A DNA stretch of 11,143 bases from Hyphomicrobiaceae bacterium. GTDB lineage: Bacteria > Pseudomonadota > Alphaproteobacteria > Rhizobiales > Hyphomicrobiaceae. Below are positions 1 to 5,997 of the stretch, in pieces. Made by a program: the position numbers and the translations under genes. The stretch lies in NCBI GenBank assembly GCA_021775715.1, contig JAJFHI010000354.1, positions 1 through 11,143 on the forward strand, written 5' to 3'. The notes beneath the pieces are model-generated. The model saw nothing but the letters and a program-made list of their open reading frames with translations. It was not told the origin of the DNA and ran no database searches. Each line of letters opens with the position of its first letter. Position 1 is the stretch's first letter.

Positions 1-175
1 TTTTTTGTTCCAGCAACTTCATGATGGGCATTTGGAAACGAGTTTCGTTTTCGTGTGCCGCGTACCCAAGCCAATTGCACTTTTTAGATTCGCGAAAGAC
101 GAACTTGAAATTGTTACGCCCGTACGTTCCAACGACGCAAAAATCTACGACATCTTGACACCCGCCCAAATGACT

Positions 176-179
176 GGAG
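176..179 (+). promoter_or_regulatory. Ribosome binding site of the RlpA-like gene
   Basis: GGAG lies six bases before the ATG at 186. It supports that start, which also gives a complete signal peptide. A TTGACA at 155-160 is too close to the ATG to be a normal -35 element. Confidence 0.6.
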
Positions 180-185
180 TTTGAC

Positions 186-890
186 ATGCGCACTTTAATA
201 GCGGCGTTCGTAGCGTTCTTCACGCTGTTCTCTGTAAACGCCCAGGCTGAAGCAAAAGCGAAATGCGACAAAGGTTCGTATGCTTGCAGCTCAGCAAAAA
301 AATCAGCCTCTTACAAAAAGAAGGCAAAGCGCACATACAAAGCGAAACGTTACGCTAAGAAGCGTTACGCAAAAAAACGGTACGCTAAAAGGTACAAGAA
401 ACGTTACTCCAAGAAGCGTTACGGCAAGAAGCGCTATGCGAAAAAACGCTACGGCAAGAAACGTTACGCGAAGAAACGCTACACCAAGAAGCGTTATGCG
501 AAAAAACGCTATGCCAAGAAACGTTATGCGAAGAAGCGGTACGCTAAAAAGTACAAAAAGCGTTCTAAAAAATATGCTCGCCGCAGCGGTTATTCGTCCA
601 CAGGCATTGCATCCTATTATTGGCAGCCACAAGCATTGGCTTCCGGCGGACGGTTTAATCCGAATGCTTTGACAGCGGCACACAAAACCCTGCCATTCGG
701 CACGATCGTGCGCGTGACCCACCTAGGTAATGGCAAGTCTGTGACCGTTCGCATCAATGACCGTGGTCCATACATCAAGGGCCGCATCATCGACCTGTCG
801 AAGCGGGCGGCTGGTGTAATAAAAATGCGTGGCTCAGGTATTGCCCGGGTCAAAATCCAGGTTGTTGGACGCGGCAAACGGCGCGGTTAA
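186..890 (+). CDS. RlpA-like (septal ring lytic transglycosylase family) secreted protein with Lys/Arg/Tyr repeat
   Basis: This 234-residue protein has three parts. Residues 1-21 form a Sec signal peptide: MRT, a hydrophobic core rich in Ala, Phe and Leu, and a likely cleavage after NAQA. Residues 38-134 are extremely basic and contain twelve KKRYx pentapeptides. Residues 139-230 form a double-psi beta-barrel of the RlpA type, seen from TGIASYYW, NALTAAHKTLPFG, VRINDRGPY and GRIIDLSKRAA. In RlpA, this fold cleaves peptidoglycan glycan strands lacking stem peptides. His166 and Asp192 match the spacing of the histidine and aspartate thought to be catalytic. The glutamate usual in the preceding GExF/Y motif is Gly155 here, so activity is uncertain. 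There is no SPOR domain and no lipobox, so it is not a full RlpA orthologue. The ATG has a GGAG site at 176-179, six bases upstream. It is monocistronic, ending before a terminator. Family assignment is firm; enzymatic activity is inferred. Confidence 0.9.
   Translation: MRTLIAAFVAFFTLFSVNAQAEAKAKCDKGSYACSSAKKSASYKKKAKRTYKAKRYAKKRYAKKRYAKRYKKRYSKKRYGKKRYAKKRYGKKRYAKKRYTKKRYAKKRYAKKRYAKKRYAKKYKKRSKKYARRSGYSSTGIASYYWQPQALASGGRFNPNALTAAHKTLPFGTIVRVTHLGNGKSVTVRINDRGPYIKGRIIDLSKRAAGVIKMRGSGIARVKIQVVGRGKRRG
357..545 (+). repeat. 15-bp tandem repeat encoding KKRYx pentapeptides
   Basis: The stretch codes for residues 58-120 of the RlpA-like protein. It holds twelve copies of KKRYx, where x is A, G, S or T, interrupted once by a KRY triplet at residues 68-70. 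The DNA unit is close to AARAARCGNTAYGCN with many synonymous differences (AAG/AAA, CGC/CGT/CGG, TAC/TAT). The copies are therefore not recent exact duplications, and the peptide seems to be what is kept. The repeat also keeps other reading frames open, which explains overlapping spurious frames here. Confidence 0.9.
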
Positions 891-930
891 GGTCGCCAAG
901 CGTTTTACACTCAAATCCTAAGAACATATC

Positions 931-967
931 GGGCAGCACAGAACCTCTGTGCTGCCCATTCTTTTGT
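931..967 (+). terminator. Rho-independent terminator of the RlpA-like gene
   Basis: A perfect 11-bp stem, GGGCAGCACAG pairing with CTGTGCTGCCC, closes a five-base loop (AACCT). It is followed by ATTCTTTTG. It starts 40 bp after the stop codon of the RlpA-like gene. The T-rich tail is on the plus side only, so it terminates rightward transcription. Confidence 0.9.
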
Positions 968-996
968 GCGCGCACGTGTGCATTGTTGTTCGCCGC

Positions 997-1024
997 CGCT
1001 GTGCCCAGCACAGCGCGTTTTGTT
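997..1024 (+). terminator. Second terminator-like hairpin
   Basis: CGCTGTG pairs perfectly with CACAGCG across a five-base loop (CCCAG), followed by CGTTTTGTTCC. The stem is 7 bp and the tail is interrupted, so it is weaker than the terminator at 931. It shares the CAGCACAG core with that element and may act as a backup, or may simply be a degenerate copy. Confidence 0.4.
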
Positions 1025-1071
1025 CCGATTGGAAAAGCTGTCGTACGCCCGCCTTTGGCCTTGGACGCCAG

Positions 1072-1105
1072 CGATAATTTCCGATAAGTTTCGATATTCT
1101 ATCGG
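1072..1105 (+). promoter_or_regulatory. Candidate operator: three tandem decamers plus inverted repeat upstream of the HTH gene
   Basis: Three adjacent 10-bp units start with CGATA: CGATAATTTC (1072), CGATAAGTTT (1082) and CGATATTCTA (1092). Overlapping them, CCGATA at 1081-1086 and TATCGG at 1100-1105 form a 6-bp inverted repeat with 13 bases between. The ten-base period would place each unit on the same helix face. The block ends 47 bp before the ATG of the HTH gene. A poor -35 (TTGGAC, 1061-1066) and -10 (GATAAG, 1083-1088) would overlap it. Binding by the HTH protein itself is an inference. Confidence 0.4.
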
Positions 1106-1152
1106 CAATTTCAGGCGGCGGACAGAACGCGGCGGGGCAGGCTCAGACCATC

Positions 1153-1935
1153 ATGAAGCAGAATACATCCGCAGAAAGTCGCGATATTGCGCTCGGACTG
1201 ATCCGCACCGCAATGATCGAGAAGAAGCTTACTCAGGCGGAACTTGCCGACGAAGCCGACTGCCATGAAAAGATAATCCAAAACCTTATGGGCGGCCGGT
1301 CGGTGCGCGATCAAACGCTGTTCGATGTCTGCACGGTTCTGGGGCTGGATTTCATCGAGGTCAAAGAGGCCTGGTCCGGAGCCCAGCAGGACGTCAGCGC
1401 TCAACCCATGGACCTCAAGGGCGAAGGCGGCGTGGTGGCACCGGTCTACATGGGTGCATACACACGCGCCGGCGTCGACCATTACATCGGCAGCTATCTC
1501 ACGATCCGTCCAGCCTTCACCATCGCTGACACGATCGTCGCCTATCGCACGGATGTCGTCTGGGACCCTGAGTGGCCAAGTCTGCTGTTTGAGGAACGCG
1601 ACCGGCCGGATGCCACCTATTCGCACCGTGGCCGCCTCTATCTGCCAGCATCATCGATGTTCATTCATCTGGTGTCTCTTACCAAGGGGGCAATGCGCAT
1701 GGTGATGGTTTCGCAACTCGATCAACGCGGCTTTATGCGCGGGCTTATTACGACGCTCAACAAGCAAGGTGCGATGACTGTGCCTGTTTGCGCACCGATT
1801 GTTTATTCACGTCAGGAGGAGTTCGCCTCGGAAGGACTTGGCGTCATCAATCCGGACAACGCGCACTACACCACTTATCGCACGATGCTCGACGACACGG
1901 TCTCCGAAGGTTACGCAAAAGTCGTTACCTTCTGA
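1153..1935 (+). CDS. XRE-type helix-turn-helix protein with unassigned C-terminal domain
   Basis: This 260-residue protein begins with a lambda-repressor-like HTH at residues 12-66. It includes LTQAELADEADCHEKIIQNLMGG, where the recognition helix would be, and a conserved-looking last helix, LFDVCTVLGLDFIEV. A linker follows. Residues 90-260 then form one domain I cannot name, marked by YIGSYLTIRP, YRTDVVWDPEW, LFEERDRPDATY, GRLYLPASS and MVMVSQLD. The Y-x-G-x-Y-x-x-IRP opening and alternating beta-like stretches suggest a ligand-sensing or dimerisation role, but this is inference. There are no membrane segments. The start is the first ATG in frame; only weak Shine-Dalgarno sequence is present (GGGG and AGG, too far upstream). 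It converges on modC with 42 bp between. The repeat block upstream could be its own operator. Confidence 0.8.
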   Translation: MKQNTSAESRDIALGLIRTAMIEKKLTQAELADEADCHEKIIQNLMGGRSVRDQTLFDVCTVLGLDFIEVKEAWSGAQQDVSAQPMDLKGEGGVVAPVYMGAYTRAGVDHYIGSYLTIRPAFTIADTIVAYRTDVVWDPEWPSLLFEERDRPDATYSHRGRLYLPASSMFIHLVSLTKGAMRMVMVSQLDQRGFMRGLITTLNKQGAMTVPVCAPIVYSRQEEFASEGLGVINPDNAHYTTYRTMLDDTVSEGYAKVVTF

Positions 1936-1980
1936 TACTGCCATGTAACGAAGCTGCCCCCCGTAGCGCGGCCCTCGTTA
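1922..1980. repeat. Nested inverted repeats between convergent genes
   Basis: TCGTTAC (1922-1928) pairs with GTAACGA (1945-1951) across 16 bases, and TAACGA (1946-1951) also pairs with TCGTTA (1975-1980). The central arm can therefore pair with either neighbour. The block spans the last codons of the HTH gene and the stop of modC. No T-run follows on either strand, so it is not a clear terminator, though it is the only stem-forming sequence at this convergent junction. Confidence 0.35.
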
Positions 1981-3132
1981 GGCGTCTGGTGCCATCAGGT
2001 GGATGCCGTCTGCCAAGAGCGAAACCGTGACATGCGTACCAACTTCGATGCCGTTGCGGGCAATGGATCGGTGCGGCAGTTTGAAATTCAAAATCGCATC
2101 CGGCATTGCATCTAGCTTTACTCTCAGGGCGGCCTGATCGCCAAGCCTGGCGAAATCAGTCACGCGTCCAGCAACCGGGTTTTCACCGGCAGTAGCTTCC
2201 ACCCTATCTCGACGATGCAGAACGATATGTTCCGATGCGACCATCCACGAAACGTTGGCCCCGCGTGACCACCCTCGCGTAGCGGACACGTTCAAATCAA
2301 CGTCGCCAAACCTTAAGCGCCCTGCTCTTGCATCGCTTGCAGTCTCGACGACTTCACCGGAAAACACATTGGTCTGCCCCATCAGCCGAGCCACCATTCG
2401 CGACGGCGGGCGCAGACGCATATCGTCCGGCGTGCCCTGCCCCAACAGCGTACCGGCGTACAAAACCGCCAACCGGTCTGACAAAACCAAGGCTTCGTCA
2501 AGGTCGTGTGTGACAAGCACAATGGGAATGTTCAGCTTGCCATGCAGCGCAACCAACTCGCGCTTCAGGCGATCGCGCGTCATCTGATCTACTGCAGAAA
2601 AGGGTTCATCAAGCAGCAGTACATCAGGATCGCGTGCTAAGGCTCGGGCCAACGCCACCCGCTGGCGTTGGCCGCCTGACAACGCAGCAGGTTTACGCAC
2701 ATCGAGATCTTCCAGGTTGACCATGGCGAGGAGCTGCCTGGTGCGCTCATCGCGAGCTTGGCGCGGCAGCGATTTGTCGATCGCTAATGCAACATTGTCG
2801 TGTGCAGACAAATGCGGAAACAGCGCGTAGTCCTGAAACATGAATCCTACCGAGCGCTGCTGCGGCGTCAGATTTATTCGGTCTTCACTCGAAAACCAGG
2901 TCACTCCGCCAGAGCGGATTGTGCCAAATGACGGATGTAGCAGGCCTGCTATGGCGCGCAACACACTGGTCTTGCCAGCACCCGACGGACCGACAAGGGC
3001 CAGAAGCTCCCCCGGCGCGCATGTCAAATTGGCATCAAGAGCTATCGGCTGGCGCTGTGAGATGTGCACGTGCAGTCCATCACTGCCCTGTTCGCGCGCG
3101 GCCAACGTCTCCTCGTCCCTAATCCGGGTCAT
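1978..3132 (-). CDS. modC: Molybdate ABC transporter ATP-binding protein ModC
   Basis: This is the cytoplasmic ATPase that powers molybdate import through ModB. All ABC motifs are present in order: Walker A GPSGAGKTS at residues 48-56, Q-loop Gln100 in FQDYALFPH, signature LSGGQRQRVALARAL from 151, Walker B VLLLDEPFSAVD from 171 and the switch His209 in LVTHDLDEA. Residues from about 245 to 384 form a C-terminal regulatory region of the TOBE/Mop kind, beginning near GQTNVFSGEVVE and ending in GTHVTVSLLADGIHLMAPDA. In this family that region can bind oxyanion and inhibit transport. The length of 384 residues is within the family range. ATG 3132 overlaps the modB stop by 4 bp (ATGA), with AGGCGG eight bases upstream. 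Substrate is assigned from ModA and gene order; tungstate or sulfate-type specificity cannot be excluded from ModC alone. Confidence 0.93.
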   Translation of the reverse strand: MTRIRDEETLAAREQGSDGLHVHISQRQPIALDANLTCAPGELLALVGPSGAGKTSVLRAIAGLLHPSFGTIRSGGVTWFSSEDRINLTPQQRSVGFMFQDYALFPHLSAHDNVALAIDKSLPRQARDERTRQLLAMVNLEDLDVRKPAALSGGQRQRVALARALARDPDVLLLDEPFSAVDQMTRDRLKRELVALHGKLNIPIVLVTHDLDEALVLSDRLAVLYAGTLLGQGTPDDMRLRPPSRMVARLMGQTNVFSGEVVETASDARAGRLRFGDVDLNVSATRGWSRGANVSWMVASEHIVLHRRDRVEATAGENPVAGRVTDFARLGDQAALRVKLDAMPDAILNFKLPHRSIARNGIEVGTHVTVSLLADGIHLMAPDA

Positions 3133-3791
3133 CGCAAAAGCCGCCTGCGCGCCATGATGTTCACAATGACAATGGCAACGAACGAGAACACAAGCAAAGC
3201 CGCCGCCATGATGCTGGCCTCGTCATTGCGAAACGCCTGCACACGATCGTAGATGGCGATTGAGAGTGTCTGCGTTTCGCCTGGGATGTTACCGCCAATC
3301 ATCAAGATGACGCCAAACTCGCCGAGCGAATGCGCAAAAACCAATGCCATCGACGACACAATCCCCGGCCATGCCAACGGCAGTTCGATGCGCCGGAAGG
3401 TTTCCCACGACGACAGGCCGCTAACCCAAGCCGCTTCACGCACGTTGGCTGGAATGCCTTCAAACGCGCGCTGCATGGGTTGCACGGCGAATGGTAAGTT
3501 GACGACCAAAGAGGCAAGCAGGATGCCAAGAAAAGAAAACACCAGCGTCTGGCCCGTCAATCCTGCCACAAACTTTCCGACGCCTGTTTCAGATCCAAAT
3601 CCGACCAACAGGTAAAACCCAAGAACTGTCGGCGGCAACACCAATGGCAACAGGATAAGTGCCTCGACAACACTTTTTCCGCGGAACTCCCGCCACGCCA
3701 GAACGCGTGCGACCACAACGGCCACCGGCAATATCAGCAGACATGTCCAGGCGGCAAGCTGCAACGAAACGCTGAAAGCGGTCCAATCCAC
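3129..3791 (-). CDS. modB: Molybdate ABC transporter permease ModB
   Basis: This is the inner-membrane permease of the molybdate importer. From the GTG at 3791 it is 220 residues, the usual ModB length, and starts VDWTAFSVSLQLAAWTC. It has about five hydrophobic segments. The cytoplasmic EAA loop that contacts ModC is clear: REAAWVSGLSSWETFRRIELP. The phrases LILLPLVLPPTVLGFYLL and LGEFGVILMIGGNIPGETQT are typical of ModB. An open frame extends to an ATG at 3866, but its 25 extra residues are polar, proline-rich and overlap the end of modA. GTG 3791 has GGGAGAAG about seven bases upstream and lies 19 bp after the modA stop, so it is preferred. It overlaps modC by 4 bp, indicating translational coupling. 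Confidence 0.92.
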   Translation of the reverse strand: MDWTAFSVSLQLAAWTCLLILPVAVVVARVLAWREFRGKSVVEALILLPLVLPPTVLGFYLLVGFGSETGVGKFVAGLTGQTLVFSFLGILLASLVVNLPFAVQPMQRAFEGIPANVREAAWVSGLSSWETFRRIELPLAWPGIVSSMALVFAHSLGEFGVILMIGGNIPGETQTLSIAIYDRVQAFRNDEASIMAAALLVFSFVAIVIVNIMARRRLLR

Positions 3792-3810
3792 TGAGTGTCT
3801 TCTCCCGGGG

Positions 3811-4656
3811 TCAGGTGGCGGGCGCGGAAAACCCGTGCCGCGCAAGCAATTGTGACATCTGTACACCCGTCGTGAACGCGCAAAATCTGTCGGCCACTGG
3901 TGATGACTTTTTCAGGCGCACCATGGCGTGATCAATAGGCTCATGCCAGTCCTCGCTCACCGTTGCAACGTTCAAAACGCTGGAAAGCTTAGCGCCGCGC
4001 GTCAGCGATAATGCAATCAACCCCGCTTGCGCCGCACCAGACGCTGCAAATTGTGCGGCCTGACCAACATTTTCGCCAAGGGCCAACCGCGCTTGCACAC
4101 GTTGCCATAGCCCGGCGCGTTGCAGGGCCTCACGGGCTGCCGCTCCATAAGGCGCCAGTTCGGGATTGGCGATCGCAAAACGTTTCAGGATATTGTCGTC
4201 CAGTGCAGTTTGCAGCCCGGCAAATGTCTCGTCGACTTTGACACGAGACGACTTCGCCGCGATCAACGCCAACCGCCCGCGCGCGAAAACCTCCGGTGGC
4301 GCAACAGTCAAATTGCGATCGGACAAACGCTCCGGCCCTTTTAGATCCGCTGCGAATAAGGCGTCAAATGGTGCACCGTGCTCGATCTGATGGACGAGTG
4401 TGCTGGTTGCACCGAAGACAAAACGAATATCGTCGCCACCACCATTGTGCGTTGCTTTGCTGCGTTGCCACAATGTCAGCGCGTCTTCGAATGCAAATCG
4501 AAGACTTGCTGCAACAGCAATCGTCACGGGGCCGACAGATGCCTCACTAGCGGCTTCGGCGTTTGACGTTGCCAGCAGGAAGCCAGGCGCCAACGCCGTT
4601 GCCGCGCCGCTCAAGATGAGCGCAGTGCGACGATTGATTTTATTAGAGTTCGACAT
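3811..4656 (-). CDS. modA: Molybdate ABC transporter substrate-binding protein ModA
   Basis: This is the periplasmic protein that captures molybdate and delivers it to ModB. The 281-residue precursor has a signal peptide at residues 1-35, with the pair RR at 9-10 (NRRTALIL), a hydrophobic core and a cleavage region near SNAEA. The pair is compatible with Tat export but does not match the full consensus. Mature ModA features follow: VTIAVAASLRFAFEDAL, FVFGATSTLVHQIEHGAPFDALFAADLKGPERL, LAPYGAAAREAL and the late EPIDHAMVRLKKSSP. The AAS and GATST segments correspond to the oxyanion-binding serine/threonine loops. ATG 4656 has no convincing Shine-Dalgarno. It lies 56 bp after the patatin gene on the same strand, and no ModE box was seen there. 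Molybdate feeds molybdenum-cofactor enzymes; none is encoded here. Confidence 0.92.
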   Translation of the reverse strand: MSNSNKINRRTALILSGAATALAPGFLLATSNAEAASEASVGPVTIAVAASLRFAFEDALTLWQRSKATHNGGGDDIRFVFGATSTLVHQIEHGAPFDALFAADLKGPERLSDRNLTVAPPEVFARGRLALIAAKSSRVKVDETFAGLQTALDDNILKRFAIANPELAPYGAAAREALQRAGLWQRVQARLALGENVGQAAQFAASGAAQAGLIALSLTRGAKLSSVLNVATVSEDWHEPIDHAMVRLKKSSPVADRFCAFTTGVQMSQLLARHGFSAPAT

Positions 4657-4712
4657 GGATTGAGCTTAGAACGCAAACGAGACAATGACCACAACCAGAG
4701 TGCTCGATAACA

Positions 4713-5825
4713 TTAAGCCTTTGCCACCGCCGCCTCGGCGCCTGGTACAGTGGACGCATCGTCGACCGCTTTGGAAACGGCTGCCGCCTTGGTGGAGTTC
4801 CGGGATCGCTTACTCTCAGGCGACATGTAGACGGCCTCAAGATCAACCGTTTCACGACGCCCAACATCGCCCAGATGACGGTCAATCCATTTGTTGGCTT
4901 CCGTGCTGCCAGCGTGGAACAGGCGATTTATAATCTCCCATTCGGGCTTAACCTTGCTTTCAGGTTTCAGCGAAGACGTATGCCGCCCGGCTTCTATGAG
5001 GTGAAAACGATGATCGGCCAAGCGATCTGTCTTTCGTCTTCCAAGCCAGCGCCGTGACCGCATGCCCCGTAGCTTCAGGATCATCTCCACGTCGCGCTGC
5101 AAAGGCGCATTGAATGTTAGTTGATTGATATGCGCTGCGATCTCCCGAGCGCCGGTTGGCACCCGCGGCTTGTTCAACGAGTTGAGCTGGACAATCAACG
5201 TGTCACCTGTCGAGCTCTGCTCGGCCTGATTGACAAGATCGGGATTGGCAGAAAAACCGCCGTCCCAATATGCCTTGCCATCAATCTCAACGGCATGGTG
5301 GATCGTCGGCAGACATGCAGACGCCAACACCATTTCGACGGTCAATTCATGCTCGTGGAACAGATGCGCGCTACCCGTGGCAACATCCGTTGCGGCGATA
5401 AGCAATTGCACCTGGCTTTTGGAGCGAATGGCGTCAAAGTCGATGGTGTCGTTTAGCAGTCGGCGCAGCGGGTCAAAACCCATCGGATTGAAGTCATATG
5501 GCGACATCAGACTTGCCATGTGGGCAAGCGTCGGTGATTTGCTGAGACCATATAAAAACGGGTTGAGGCGAATGAGGTCCGGCACGCCGGCCTTATCCAC
5601 ACCAGCCCACAACTCACGCAGGCGATCCCGCGCGGCCTCGCGCCCGCCGGTTGCCAAACCTGACGCGAGCGCCACCGCATTTACGGCGCCGGCACTTGTC
5701 GCGCTGATGCTTGTCAACTCGATCTTTGGGTCTTCTAATAAACGGTCAAGCACGCCCCAGGTAAACGCACCATGCGCGCCGCCGCCTTGCAGCGCCAGAT
5801 TCAAGCGGATTGGAGACCTTCGCAA
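4713..5825 (-). CDS. Patatin-like phospholipase family protein
   Basis: This is a patatin-fold acyl hydrolase with a Ser-Asp dyad, probably acting on lipid acyl esters. From the TTG at 5825 it has 370 residues. The oxyanion-hole glycines lie in QGGGAHGAFTWG (13-24), the nucleophile Ser44 in SATSAGA, and the catalytic Asp188 in YWDGGFSANPD. The first glycine of the usual GxSxG is alanine (Ala42). The C-terminal part (about 240-370) is basic and charged with no membrane segment or signal peptide, suggesting a cytoplasmic or membrane-peripheral enzyme. The frame opens upstream to 5924, but that extension is cysteine-rich and unlike the family. AGGAGG at 5840-5835, nine bases before the TTG, fixes the start. 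modA follows after 56 bp, so readthrough is possible. The substrate cannot be told from sequence; a polyhydroxybutyrate-depolymerase-like role is an alternative. Confidence 0.88.
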   Translation of the reverse strand: MRRSPIRLNLALQGGGAHGAFTWGVLDRLLEDPKIELTSISATSAGAVNAVALASGLATGGREAARDRLRELWAGVDKAGVPDLIRLNPFLYGLSKSPTLAHMASLMSPYDFNPMGFDPLRRLLNDTIDFDAIRSKSQVQLLIAATDVATGSAHLFHEHELTVEMVLASACLPTIHHAVEIDGKAYWDGGFSANPDLVNQAEQSSTGDTLIVQLNSLNKPRVPTGAREIAAHINQLTFNAPLQRDVEMILKLRGMRSRRWLGRRKTDRLADHRFHLIEAGRHTSSLKPESKVKPEWEIINRLFHAGSTEANKWIDRHLGDVGRRETVDLEAVYMSPESKRSRNSTKAAAVSKAVDDASTVPGAEAAVAKA

Positions 5826-5833
5826 AATAACCA

Positions 5834-5841
5834 CCCTCCTC
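5834..5841 (-). promoter_or_regulatory. Strong Shine-Dalgarno deciding a TTG start (patatin gene)
   Basis: On the minus strand the sequence reads GAGGAGGG, then GTGGTTATT, then TTG. The GTG directly after the site is too close to serve, and the in-frame TTG at 5825 sits nine bases from AGGAGG. The residues after it (RRSPIRLNLALQGGG) match the normal patatin N-terminus. Confidence 0.75.
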
Positions 5842-5905
5842 GTTCGATCATGATCTGCACCGCATGCCAAATGCGATCCGCCTTCACACCGCCAAGTGCA
5901 AAGCG

Positions 5906-5934
5906 TGATCACGCAGGTCATCAAAGTATGTCAA
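5906..5934 (-). promoter_or_regulatory. Candidate promoter of the patatin gene
   Basis: On the minus strand a consensus -35 TTGACA (5934-5929) is followed after exactly 17 bases by TGATCA (5911-5906), a weak -10. The -10 lies inside a perfect 12-bp palindrome, GCGTGATCACGC (5903-5914). A transcript starting near 5899 would have a leader of about 75 bases. The -35 is strong and the spacing ideal; the poor -10 would fit a regulated promoter. Confidence 0.4.
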
Positions 5935-5997
5935 ATAATATATGCAAGCATGCCAGTTGGGGGACCACTAGGCCCAACCCATGAGATGTCCCCGCAC

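Noticed and set aside
36..50. AAACGA/TCGTTT interrupted palindrome followed by T residues near the left edge
   Set aside because: The stem is only 6 bp and AT-rich, and no upstream gene is visible in the window, so a terminator call is not supported.
280..722. Long open frames on both strands overlapping the RlpA-like gene (280-672 plus, 303-722 minus)
   Set aside because: They arise because a 15-bp repeat keeps every frame open. They lack a signal peptide, domains or ribosome sites.
966..975. GTGCGCGCAC perfect palindrome
   Set aside because: Short alternating GC palindromes of this kind are expected by chance in this composition, and nothing nearby gives it a role.
911..1626. Minus-strand frames 911-1108 and 1111-1626 around the HTH gene
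   Set aside because: The larger one is the antisense shadow of the HTH coding sequence; neither has recognisable motifs or start signals.
3792..3866. Longer ModB start at the ATG of 3866
   Set aside because: The added 25 residues are polar and proline-rich, overlap the modA end by 56 bp, and precede a well-supported GTG start.
4657..4712. ModE box upstream of modA
   Set aside because: I looked for the TATATA-type inverted repeat expected of ModE sites and saw none.
5230..5853. Plus-strand frame of 207 codons opposite the patatin gene
   Set aside because: It is the complement of a gene with complete catalytic motifs. Its product is low in structure and shows no family resemblance.
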